The notes under the pieces were generated by a model, which had not been told where the DNA came from, searched no databases, and worked only from the letters and a program-made list of their open reading frames with translations. A DNA stretch of 64,000 nt. It comes from an uncultured Bacteroidales bacterium. Lineage in GTDB: Bacteria; Bacteroidota; Bacteroidia; Bacteroidales; SZUA-534. A program made the translations under genes and the position numbers. The stretch lies in NCBI GenBank assembly GCA_902790595.1, contig CADASL010000006.1, positions 124,001-188,000 of the forward strand. Direction: 5' to 3'. Shown here one piece after another: positions 35,804-45,800 of the stretch; within the stretch, counting starts at the first letter, position 1; every line of letters starts with the position of its first letter.

Positions 35804-35833
35804 CAAATTTAATGTTTGTTGCTTATTTTACAA
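35804..35833 (-). promoter_or_regulatory. Bacteroidota-type promoter for the stress protein gene
   Basis: On the minus strand, TTG (35833-35831), a 19-base spacer and TAAATTTG (35811-35804) match the consensus. The start is expected near 35797, 17 bases before the ATG. A TATTTTTG on the + strand (35789-35796) may serve the divergent nucleoside phosphorylase gene. Confidence 0.55.
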
Positions 35834-35848
35834 CATAAATTTAACGAT

Positions 35849-36724
35849 ATGGCACAGTTTATTCCCGATTCAGAACTTATTTTGAATGCCGATGGCAGTG
35901 TGTTCCATTTGCACATTCACCCCGACGACGTTGCTGACAATGTGATACTTGTGGGCGACCCCGACCGCGCCGACCTGGTTGCGTCGTTCTTTTCAAAAAT
36001 CAATGTCGATGTTCAGAACCGCGAGTTCCGCACCCGCACAGGGCTTTTCAATGGCAAGGGCGTCACGGTTGTGTCAACAGGCATTGGTACTGATAATATC
36101 GATATTGTTGTCAATGAGCTTGATGCGGCAGTCAACATCGACCTTGAAAAACGAATTGAGAAAGAGCAGAAACGCAGTCTTAACCTGATTCGCATCGGCA
36201 CTTCGGGGGCGCTGCAGGCCGATATTGAAGTGGGGCAGCCGGTCATCTCTGAAATGGCCATCGGTTTCGACGGTATGATTAACTTCTATCGCGACCGCAA
36301 CAACGTCAGCAATCTTGAGATGGAAGCGGCCTTCAAAAAATATATGAATTGGAATCCGCTGCTGGCGTCGCCTTATTTTGTCAATTCGTCGCCCGAGTTG
36401 CTCAACAAAGTCGGTTTTGATATGCGTAAGGGCGTAACCATTTCAGCCCCTGGATTTTACGGTCCGCAAGGCCGCGTTCTGCGGTTGCCTATTCAGGATG
36501 CCAAAATCAACGATAAAATTACGGCTTTTGAGTATAACGGTCACAAAATCACCAACTACGAGATGGAATGCTCGGCAATCTACGGCCTTGCGGCGATGAT
36601 GGGCCATAACGCCATCACGGTCTGCAGTATCATCGCAAACCGTTTGAACAAGAGCGCGACGAGCAGTTACAAAGGCTCGATGAAAGATTTGATTGAAACC
36701 GTTCTGCAACGATTAACTGCTTGA
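35849..36724 (+). CDS. Nucleoside phosphorylase, uridine phosphorylase-like
   Basis: The 291-residue enzyme belongs to the PNP/UDP family: VILVGDPDRADLVASFF (phosphate loop), VVSTGIGTDNIDIVVNEL, LIRIGTSGALQ and the ribose-binding NYEMECSAIYGLAAMMG. It would split uridine or a related nucleoside with phosphate during salvage. The longer length than E. coli Udp (253) reflects insertions common to the Bacteroidota form. The ATG at 35849 (MAQFIPDSELIL) is preferred over an upstream frame to 35816. Confidence 0.9.
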   Translation: MAQFIPDSELILNADGSVFHLHIHPDDVADNVILVGDPDRADLVASFFSKINVDVQNREFRTRTGLFNGKGVTVVSTGIGTDNIDIVVNELDAAVNIDLEKRIEKEQKRSLNLIRIGTSGALQADIEVGQPVISEMAIGFDGMINFYRDRNNVSNLEMEAAFKKYMNWNPLLASPYFVNSSPELLNKVGFDMRKGVTISAPGFYGPQGRVLRLPIQDAKINDKITAFEYNGHKITNYEMECSAIYGLAAMMGHNAITVCSIIANRLNKSATSSYKGSMKDLIETVLQRLTA

Positions 36725-36726
36725 TT

Positions 36727-37575
36727 ATGAATCAATCGGAATTCGATTCGCTGATAATGCTGCTTGATGATACTGACCCGTCGGTTTCGGCGGCTGTGCA
36801 GCAGCGTCTGCGCAATGGCGGTGCCGAAATTATCCCGAACCTTGAGAAGGTGTGGAAGTCAAGCACCGATGCCGCCACCATCAAAATGCTCGAGCATCTG
36901 ATTCACGACATCCGTATCGACAGCATTGCCGACGGACTGGCCAAGTGGGGCAAAGCCGGCGCCGATAATCTGTTGGCCGGTGTTGCCGTTTACAACCGGA
37001 TATTGTTCCCGAATGTGGCAATCGACACCATCAAAGCCAAAATCGACAGCATCTGCAAGCCCATTTGGACCGAGTTCAACAGCTCGCTGACGGCGCTCGA
37101 GAAGGTCCGCATCATCAACCATTTTTTGTTCAATCAGAATAAGTATACATACAGCGATGATTTTTCAACGCAGTCGCATTTCCTGAGCACTTTGTTGAAC
37201 ACGGGCAAGGCAAACTCAAATGTCCTGGCTGTTCTGTACGCCATTGTGGCTCAGCATTTGCAGTTGCCCGTCTACTGCGTTGAGTTGCCGTCGGCGCTCA
37301 CCTTGTGCTATGTTGACGAGATGGGTGGCGATTTTGAACATAACGTGCTGTTTTACATCGATGTGCGAAGCCGCGGCACCGCATACGGCAGCAGTGAGAT
37401 AACCGACTATCTGCGCAGTACCAACACCGATGACGATGAAAAATACTATAAACCTTGCGGAAACTTGAATACGGTTATATTTTTACTATATTCGCTCGCT
37501 CAATGTTTTAAGCGTCTTAAAGACCCTCGCATTGCAGATTGTGAACGTGTAATTAATTTATTAACAACAAAATAA
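36727..37575 (+). CDS. Transglutaminase-like (SirB1-type) protein
   Basis: The 282-residue soluble protein resembles the SirB1/transglutaminase-core-2 group: an N-terminal helical part (DDTDPSVSAAVQQRLRNGG, like a HEAT-type repeat) and a domain with RIINHFLFNQNKYTYSDDF and KANSNVLAVLYAIVAQHLQLPVY. The usual catalytic cysteine position is a serine or asparagine here (GKANSNVLA), so it may be non-catalytic. FEHNVLFYIDVRSRG could hold the histidine. It starts two bases after the phosphorylase stop. Confidence 0.78.
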   Translation: MNQSEFDSLIMLLDDTDPSVSAAVQQRLRNGGAEIIPNLEKVWKSSTDAATIKMLEHLIHDIRIDSIADGLAKWGKAGADNLLAGVAVYNRILFPNVAIDTIKAKIDSICKPIWTEFNSSLTALEKVRIINHFLFNQNKYTYSDDFSTQSHFLSTLLNTGKANSNVLAVLYAIVAQHLQLPVYCVELPSALTLCYVDEMGGDFEHNVLFYIDVRSRGTAYGSSEITDYLRSTNTDDDEKYYKPCGNLNTVIFLLYSLAQCFKRLKDPRIADCERVINLLTTK

Positions 37576-37584
37576 AAATATTTT

Positions 37585-38592
37585 ATGGCTGAAGAATTTC
37601 AAACAACAAACAACGACGAACGTGAGATAGACTTGATTGCTGTACTCGGAAAGATTTTTAGAGGTATTGGCAATGCTATTGTGGCAATAATAAAGGCCAT
37701 TCGCTATGTGATTGTATGGGCACTTCTTTTTGTATATAGGACATATAAATTCTATCTTATTGCTTTGATTTTTGTGGTTGGGTTGTTTATATACAAGCAA
37801 TACCAACCGAAGGTTTATGTGTCGAATATGCGTCTTAAGTCTATATGCGTTAATGCGTCGTATGCTATAAACCTTATTAACGAGTGGAACTACAATTTGT
37901 ATCTGCCAGAGCATTATCGCGAAAATGTGAAAAGTGTGCAAGCTTCATATATGATTGATTATAATGGAGATGGTAGCCCTGACGCTGTTGAAGAATACGA
38001 CTCAAAAATTATGAAGGATACCACAGCTTTTTATGCTAAGAAAAGAATGACGACATTCCTTAGTGTTCAAGCTAAAGTTTGTATCGAAGAAGATTCAACA
38101 ATACTAGAGGGGTTAAGTAAGGCGTTATTGGACTACATATCCAATGATTCGTGGATTTCAGGACAAAATGAAATTTATCAGAAACAATATGGTACTACTA
38201 TTGATAGACTCAGAAGAGAAATAAACGTCTTGGACAGTCTTCAAACTAAAGAATATTTTAGTAATGAGAAAAAATCGGGGTTGGAGCGAGGAAGTGATGG
38301 AGGGTATTTAATGGTTGCTGAAAAGGACCAGCGTTTGTATCATAATGATTTATTGGCACTTTTGCAAAAAGAGCAAAATCTAGAGCGTAATAAGTATCCG
38401 TATCCGTTCCTCGTTATTCAAGATTTTTCTATACCACTTTATCCAATAAACACTACTAAGTATAATGCAATCTATTCTTTCATAGTGGTTATGTTTTTCG
38501 CGACTATCATAATATTCTTCTATGATAGAAGAAAGGCAATTAAAGCTTTGGCTAAGAAGATGGGACAGTTGGATGAGGAGATGAATGATTAA
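37585..38592 (+). CDS. Wzz-like chain-length determinant / polysaccharide copolymerase
   Basis: The 335-residue protein has a membrane helix at about 42-72 and another at about 290-312, with a periplasmic coiled region between them (QKQYGTTIDRLRREINVLDS). The cytoplasmic N-terminus DEREIDLIAVLGKIFRGI matches the Wzz-domain start seen in Bacteroidota. Wzz proteins set the length of surface glycans made by Wzy. It lies away from the assembly block at 26-31 kb, and its DNA is more AT-rich than its neighbours, which hints at separate acquisition. Family placement rests on topology and the N-terminal motif. Confidence 0.68.
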   Translation: MAEEFQTTNNDEREIDLIAVLGKIFRGIGNAIVAIIKAIRYVIVWALLFVYRTYKFYLIALIFVVGLFIYKQYQPKVYVSNMRLKSICVNASYAINLINEWNYNLYLPEHYRENVKSVQASYMIDYNGDGSPDAVEEYDSKIMKDTTAFYAKKRMTTFLSVQAKVCIEEDSTILEGLSKALLDYISNDSWISGQNEIYQKQYGTTIDRLRREINVLDSLQTKEYFSNEKKSGLERGSDGGYLMVAEKDQRLYHNDLLALLQKEQNLERNKYPYPFLVIQDFSIPLYPINTTKYNAIYSFIVVMFFATIIIFFYDRRKAIKALAKKMGQLDEEMND

Positions 38593-38611
38593 CAAATTTG
38601 GGACAATAAAG

Positions 38612-38647
38612 AAATGGGGTTCTCCTTTAAGAGAGCCCCATTTTTGT
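38612..38647 (+). terminator. Terminator after the Wzz-like gene
   Basis: AAATGGGGTTCTC (38612-38624) pairs with GAGAGCCCCATTT (38631-38643), with one G-U pair, followed by T residues. Confidence 0.88.
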
Positions 38648-38888
38648 ATCAACACATTGATGCTACGAACTGCAGCAATAAGACGTCATAATAAATGAGG
38701 CAAGCTTTTTGCTGACCATTCAATGCTACACTGGAGTTGTGGAAATATTGCGCTTTTTTGGGGGAATAATGGCAGTACAATCAAGTTGGCTACTTCTACC
38801 TAATAAAGCAACACGGCAAATAACCTCAATTAATATACCTCACACCTCCTAAACAAAGCGAATCCCCACAAATAAATTGGAGAGCATA
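38648..38888. other. Noncoding gap, nothing recognised
   Basis: This stretch lies between the Wzz-like terminator and the porP/sprF stop codon. I see no open frame, promoter, repeat or RNA structure in it. It has the look of decayed DNA. Confidence 0.5.
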
Positions 38889-39869
38889 TCAGAACTCCGG
38901 ACAAGGAATTGCCTTAAATTTATGTTTGCGTTCAATTTCGAACTTGTAGGAGAGCGATATCTCGTGGGCGCCGCCGGTTGAGGTTACAAGGCGCGATACG
39001 GTGAAGTCGTAGCTGTAGCCGATGTTCAGTTCCATATAGTTGTAGCCGACCAGTACCGAGATGGCGTCGCGACGGGCGTAGTCTTTTATGAACGGCAGGT
39101 CACGATACCAGATGCCCAACACAATGGGTGAGTAGTTCCAGTAGAGACCGAGGTCAAGCTGGTCAGTTTTGCCTTGGTGACGGTAGCTTCCGGCAATGGT
39201 TATGGTCTGTCGTTTAGTGCTGATGAGACGTTCGAGTTTGTGCAGTTTCAGACCGCCAAACAGAGTGAACTTAATTGGATATTTGTAGTCGAGGCCGGTA
39301 AGCGACACATTCGGCCGCATCAGGTGGTCGGCGGTGAGGCCTACCCAGCTGTTACGCATCGAGAGCAGCAGCGAGGCGCTTCCGTCGAAGGCATAGCGCT
39401 TGAAAATCTCCTCTTCCAAAATCGGCTGCACATTGGTGCCGGAATATAGCTGGCTGGCAAATACAAGTTTCTCGCGGTCGATGGTGCGCTGGCTGTAGTA
39501 TAGTCCGAGGCCGGGACGCAGATATGTGCGTCGGTTGATGCGCACGTTGTATGCGTAGAGCAGTCCCACGTAGGTGTTGCTATAGTTGGCCGAGCCTGCC
39601 ATATCGTGTAAAGCAATGATTCCCAAGCCGCTGTTGATTTTGTCGAGGTTGGCGTCGGCTGATACGTTGATGGTTGTCAGCTTGCCGGGCATTTTGGGCC
39701 ACTGGTCGCGATAGACGGCGCTGACGCGGTAGCCCGATATGCCGCCCGCGAACGACGGCGCCTGATACAGCGGGTTTGAATAGAATTGCGTGAACTGAGG
39801 GTCTTGTGCCTGGCTTTTCAGTCCGGCTATCGTAAATGCTATCAATATTATATATCCAAATTTTCTCAT
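38889..39869 (-). CDS. PorP/SprF family type IX secretion system protein
   Basis: The 326-residue outer-membrane protein has a signal peptide (MRKFGYIILIAFTIAGLKSQAQ) and the family start DPQFTQFYSNPLYQAPSFAG, then VYRDQWPKMPGK, GIIALHDMAGS and many beta strands ending in LSYKFEIERKHKF. PorP/SprF proteins are T9SS components; SprF-type members are encoded beside large SprB-type adhesins and help deliver them to the surface. It follows the giant adhesin gene by four bases in the same direction, which supports that pairing. Confidence 0.94.
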   Translation of the reverse strand: MRKFGYIILIAFTIAGLKSQAQDPQFTQFYSNPLYQAPSFAGGISGYRVSAVYRDQWPKMPGKLTTINVSADANLDKINSGLGIIALHDMAGSANYSNTYVGLLYAYNVRINRRTYLRPGLGLYYSQRTIDREKLVFASQLYSGTNVQPILEEEIFKRYAFDGSASLLLSMRNSWVGLTADHLMRPNVSLTGLDYKYPIKFTLFGGLKLHKLERLISTKRQTITIAGSYRHQGKTDQLDLGLYWNYSPIVLGIWYRDLPFIKDYARRDAISVLVGYNYMELNIGYSYDFTVSRLVTSTGGAHEISLSYKFEIERKHKFKAIPCPEF

Positions 39870-39873
39870 CTTC

Positions 39874-42800
39874 TTACCTGCGGATTAAGGTTACGTCACC
39901 GGCTAATTTAAATGGCACGTTATTCTCAAATTTTCCTTTCGCCTTCCAGAAATAAACGTCCTGGCCAAGCTCGGTGCCGTTGTTGCCGTACTTGCCGTTC
40001 CAGCCCACGTTCACATCGTCGGAGTAGAACAGCTGTTCGCCCCAGCGGTTGAAAATCCACATTTCGAATTTCTTCACGCCGTGCCAAACGGGATGGAACA
40101 CGTTGTCAACATCGTCGGGGACGGGGTAGGTGCCGTCGAGCGGACTCTCTTCCGATGGCAGGAATGCGTTCGGGAATTTGATGTAGCCCGCGCCGCTCAC
40201 CTCAACCTCCTGCTCCTTGATAATGGAGTCGGTGCACATTGCCTGGCTGATGGCGATGAGTTTCACATCGTAGAAGCCTTCTTGTGTGTACTGGTGGTAG
40301 GGGTTGATTTCGGTCGAGTAGTTGCCGTCGCCGAAGTCCCAGATGTAGGTGTAGCCGTTGCGTGTTGAGTTGAAGAACTGCACAGGCTGGTCGGGCAGCA
40401 TAACGTATTTCGGTGTTGTGGTGAAATCGGGCTCCGGAAGCTCGTTCACGGTGATAATCTCGTAGTCGTAGTGCGAGCCGCCGTCGCCTTCAACCGTCAG
40501 CTTCACGTTGTAGATGCCCGGCTCGGTGAATTCGTGCTCCGGCTCCGGCTCGGTTGAAGTGGTGCCGTCCTCGAAGCTCCACATATAGGTGTTGCAATAC
40601 TCTTCTTTGATTTTGAACTGTACGGTGAGCGGCACGCAGCCCGACGGACTGTTGTTAGTAATCTCGATTTTCGGATGCGGCGGCAGAATCTCCACCTCGT
40701 GTGTTACCTTGTTGCGGCAGTGCTCGGTCTGCACGTTCAGCGATACATTGAAAATGTTATTGTCCTCGTTCGGCGCCCACTTGCCGTATTTGTACATAAA
40801 GTATTTCTCGTCGGTTTTCAGCTTGTTGCCGTCGCCAAACTCCCACTCGTAGTACCACGGGCCGTCTTGAGTGTAGTTCTCAAAATAAACCGTGTCGTCG
40901 GGGTAGCGCTGCGACGGTGCGTGCGCCACAAAATCAACATTCGGGCTGATATACACCGTGACGTTTTTCTGAATGGTGTCGGTGCACTGATATTTCGACA
41001 AGCCTATGTAGGTGATTGTCAGCGTTTGGTCGTTGTCGGTGGTGTTGTAGTAGGTGAATGTCGGCTCCTTGGCCACCGATGTGCTGCCCTCGCCAAAATA
41101 CCACAGGTGGTTGTCAACGGTCTTGGTCGATAAGTTCTTGATTTCCACCGTGTGCGGACTACATCCGGCCGAGTCGAATTCAAAATCGACAGAAATGTTC
41201 GGGAAGGTAATCATCGGGTTGATCATTGTGTCGCGGCAACCGTAAACCGATTCGGTAATCAGTTGAACGTCAATGGTTATCGGCTCGTCGGTATAGTTCT
41301 GATACTCATTCTTCTGGTTGGCAAAATCGGTAGTTGTGGTGCGACTGCCGTTGCCAAAATCCCAGTAGAATGTCGGCTCATTGCCAATCGACGCGTTCTT
41401 AAACTCGGCCTCGAACGGCGGGCAGGCGCGGTCCATCAGCGGAATGAACTTGGCCAATGGTTTGGCGTAAACCTCAATCTCCTTTGTAATCTCGTCGGTA
41501 CAGTTGTACTCGGTTGTGGTTTTGAGGTTTACGGTGTATTTCTTGCTGTCGGTGTAGTCGTAGTTGTGGAACGTCTTGCTGAACGGCGGCTTGTCAACAA
41601 TTGTCGAGCCGTCGCTGAATGTCCAGTAATACTGCGACTTGCTGTCAACCACAGATTTGTCGGTGAATGATATTGTCAGCGGCTCGCAGCCGGTGAGGTT
41701 GCCGCCGAAGTCGGGCACCGAGCGCGGATAGACAGTAATTGTCTGAGCCGTGTCATGCTTGCAGCCGTGGTCGTTGGTAACCACAAGTTTTATCGTATAA
41801 TTCTTGTTCTCAAGCGGATAGGTGTTGTCTTCGTTGGTATAGACGAGGCTTCCCGGCTGCCGTACGGTCGATGTTGAGTCGTTGCCGAAATTCCAGCTCC
41901 AGGTGCCTTTGTTTGTCAAGCGCGACGAGTCGGTTATTGTAACATCGAACGGTGTGCAGCCGCCCAAAATCTCGGTTATGCCGTTGGCGCCCTCGTTGGT
42001 CTCGTTGATGCCGAACTTGGCCAGAACATACGAGTAAACCGTCACCGTGGTGTCAACCGTTTTCACGCAGCCGGTGGCCGTTTGCGATGTTTTCAGCACC
42101 ACGTTGTATGTCTTGTCGGTCAGCTCGTAGTGCTTGAACAGGTGGCTCGGGCTTGTCTCGGCCGACGACTGGCTGTCGCCGAAGTCCCAAAGGTAATCGG
42201 CCAGACCGGTTGTCTTGTTTGTGAACTTCACCGGCAGCGGGTTGCAGCCCTCGTAGGTGTCTTGCGTGAATGCCGGCACCAGTCGCGGGTAAACCTCAAT
42301 CGGTTTAGTTATTGTGTCGGCGCAACCGGTCAGTGTGTCGGTCGATACCAAATTGATGTTGTATGTCTTAACCGTGTTTGCGGCCGAGTTGTCGAACACA
42401 AAATCGAACGAATTCTTGTTAGTTTTAACGGCCTTGTTGCTGTCGAATCCAAAGTCCCACGCGAATTTGTTGCCGTTCAGGGCTGCCGCCGGATAGCTGA
42501 ACGTTACAGGGTAGGGGGTGCAGGCCTCGTTTTTCACGTAGGTGAAATCGGCCGTCACGTGCGGATAGGCTTTCACCGGCAGTGTGGTGTCAACCGTGCA
42601 GCCGTTGATGTCGGTCACCGTCAGCTTTATATTATAGGTGTGTGTCGATGGCTCGATGTTGTCGAAGGTGTGAGTGTGCTCAACGGCGCTCTCGGCCGAA
42701 TGTTTGTTGTCGTGGGCGTAGTCCCAAATGTAGGTCAGCTTGTAGCCCTTCGACTGGTTGGTGAAGGTTGTTGTCAGCGGTGAGCAGCCCTCGTCGTTCT

Positions 42801-45800
42801 CGGTTTTGAACGCCGCAATCACCTTCGGGTAAACCTGAATCTGCCTGGTCGCCGAATCGCGGCAAGCGGAATGGTTGGCGTCAACCACCAACAATTTAAT
42901 ATCGTAGGTTGAAATGCTGTTGCCGTCGGCGCTGCTGTTGGCGTAGAGGTGGTTGAAATCGGCTTTTGTGGTTTTCTCCTCCGCTGCGCTTCCGTCGCCG
43001 AACGACCAGGTGAACTTGCTGCCGTTCAGCGAGTTGTTAATCATCTTCACGTCCATCGGCGAGCATTCGGTTGTTTTTTCATAGCTGAAGGCCGCCTTTA
43101 TTTCGGGATAAACCGTTACGGTTGCGGAGGTTTCGGCGGAGCAGCCTAGCACGTTGGTGGCTGTCAGGCGCACGGTGTAGGTGGTGTCGCTGCCTGTTTT
43201 GTTGGCAAAGCTGTGCGCGACGCTTCCAGCGCCGGTCTCATCGGTCACGCCATCGCCAAAGTCAATCTTGTAAGTGCTTGCGCCAGTGGTTGTTGAACGG
43301 TCAACCATTACATCAACAGGGCCGCAACCGGCATCGGGCGAAACCGAAAGTCTCGGCGCCACAACCGGGTAGGCGTAGTAGTTCTTGCTTATCGAATCGC
43401 GGCACTCGCCGTTCATCGCCGTCAGTGTAACTCTCTTAACAGCAATCTCATCGGGGGTGTCTGTGCTTATGGCGTACAGTACATCGCCGAGTGTGTTGCG
43501 GTACACAGTGTCAGTGCCGTCATCGAAGCTGAATATATATCTGTTGGCGCCCGTCGAGCTGTTTTTTAGAGCAACAGTATCGGGAGAGCAGACTGTATAT
43601 ATTTCATTGCTGAACGCCGCTCTTACTTTCGGATAGACACCAACCGTAGCAGTAGTCGAGCTAGTACAGCCATTGGCTGATGCCACCAAGGTTGCAGTGA
43701 ATGACTGAGGTGTGGTGCCTGTTGACCCACTGTTATTTTGGTAGCAGTGGGCAATCTTGGCAGTGTCGGTGTTATGGAATGTCGTGTTGTCGCCAAAGTA
43801 CCACATATAGTCGGTTGGGGCTTTCTTTGAGCCTTTGAACCGACTTTGGTTGCTGAATGTAATTACAGTGCTGTCGCACACGATTTCTTTGTCGGCGGTT
43901 ATCTTGGCTTCAAGTTCCGGATATATTTCAATCTTTTGCGAGAACGATTTTTCGCAGGTGTCTCGCGAGCTTAGGTCAACATAAATATCTGTTAATGTGA
44001 TTGTGACCCACTTGGGCTCGCCAGTCTTGTTCACAAAACGCAGGACTGCTGTGCTGTCTAAACTGCCGCTCACTATGGTGTATTTTATGCTGTCGTCGCA
44101 TGCAATATTCCATTTATGGTTGTCTTTGTTGGCGTGGCTTGGTGTGTTGTTTGTGATTGTTACATCCAAAGGCGAGCACCCCGACGCATTGTTGATTGTG
44201 AAGTTTGGATTCAGATAAGGCATTACAGTTATTAATGCTGGTTCAGCCGTTGACGCGCAACCATATTTGTTCTCGCCTTCAAGCGTTACAGTGTACTCCT
44301 GCGGGTCGGGTTTGAAGTGTGAGTAGGTGTGAATAAGAGTGTCGTTGCTTCTATCCGATGACCCGTCGCCCAATGTCCATTTAAAATGCGTCTCTGCAGA
44401 CCTATCTGATGAGGTGTTTAAGAATATGGCTGTCAGAGGATTACATCCGGTTCCGCTGCTAGGCGACAGCGTTTCGAAGTTGGCCGTGAAGGCAGGATAT
44501 ATGGTCAGTGTGTCGGGACGGGCTTCGCTTACGCATTGTGAACCGTCTGCGTTTATGCGAGCCGCCTTTAGACCAATTACCCGATGTTGCGAACTGTCAC
44601 TATTGTTCAGATATTCGAGTGTGAATGGGTCGTTGATTAAGTAACTCGGGTGCTGCGTTGTGTCCAATCCAATCCACGTGTAGCTGATTTTCGACTGATC
44701 GCCAAACGATATGTTGGTGACTTTTGTTTCCAATGGCGAGCAGTCGCTGCTTTTGTTGATAATGTATTGTGCTTTTACATTTCCGAATACTATTACCTGC
44801 AAACTGTCCGAATCGCTGCATCCGTCATCGTTGTATACAGTGATTTTCATCCAGTACGCCGTGTCGTTTTTACTTGTGTTGGCATAGTTGTGTTTGGGCA
44901 GTAACTCGTAGAATTTGTTTGTTAATTGCTCCGGTGTGACATTGTCGATTGTTTTCTGATCGCCGTCCCCGTAATCAATGTGGAGCTTTGAGTACGCCCC
45001 AGTAGATAAGTTCAAACCCTTCACCTCTAAAGGCTGGCAGCCCTTCACCAATTTTGTTGTGTCGGTAGTGAACAATATGGCATCAACACTTGGGCACACA
45101 CTGAATGTTTTCGATTTTGTGTGCGGGCAAGCCGAACCCATCGATGCCTCAAGCGTTACGGTGTAGGTTTGTTTCGCTGCGGAGTTGTTGTAGTATGTTA
45201 GTGTATCATCGAAATTCTTTTTTACCGATTTCGTCTGAGCCGAATCGTTGATGGTCCAAAAGAAATCGAACTTATGTCTACCCTCATTGGTGGTGTTTGT
45301 CAGAACAACTTTTGAAGGACTACAAGGTTGAATATCAATGTCGAAATCGGGTATTGTGCTCGGTTTCCCGCGTGCCTGTACCTCAATGGTTGTATCTTGG
45401 TCGGAGCCCATATAGCATAGTCTTGTGATGGTCACATTATAAATATTATAACCTAGAGCTGGTTTAACCCATGGCATACTGTCTTTTCTTTGCTCCGGGT
45501 GTATAAATGTGGCTCCCGGACCGTTAACCAATGAGTCTCCATACGTATATTCCCATAAATATTTAAGTCCGCCAGTTGCTTTAAGCTGGATACTGTCGCC
45601 TACGCAGAAGTTGTTGAATGTGGATTCGAAATCATCTCCAGATATGACAGCACTTCCCGAGTTACTTGAAAAGTCAGAAAAATATCCATAGCGGCAGCCT
45701 GAATCATGGCCACCATTAATAATTGCTAGGTGGAACAATCCTTTTGAGTTGCTGACTTTCACAACATCATTTTCCTTTACTGGAAAATCGTCTGAGTCTT

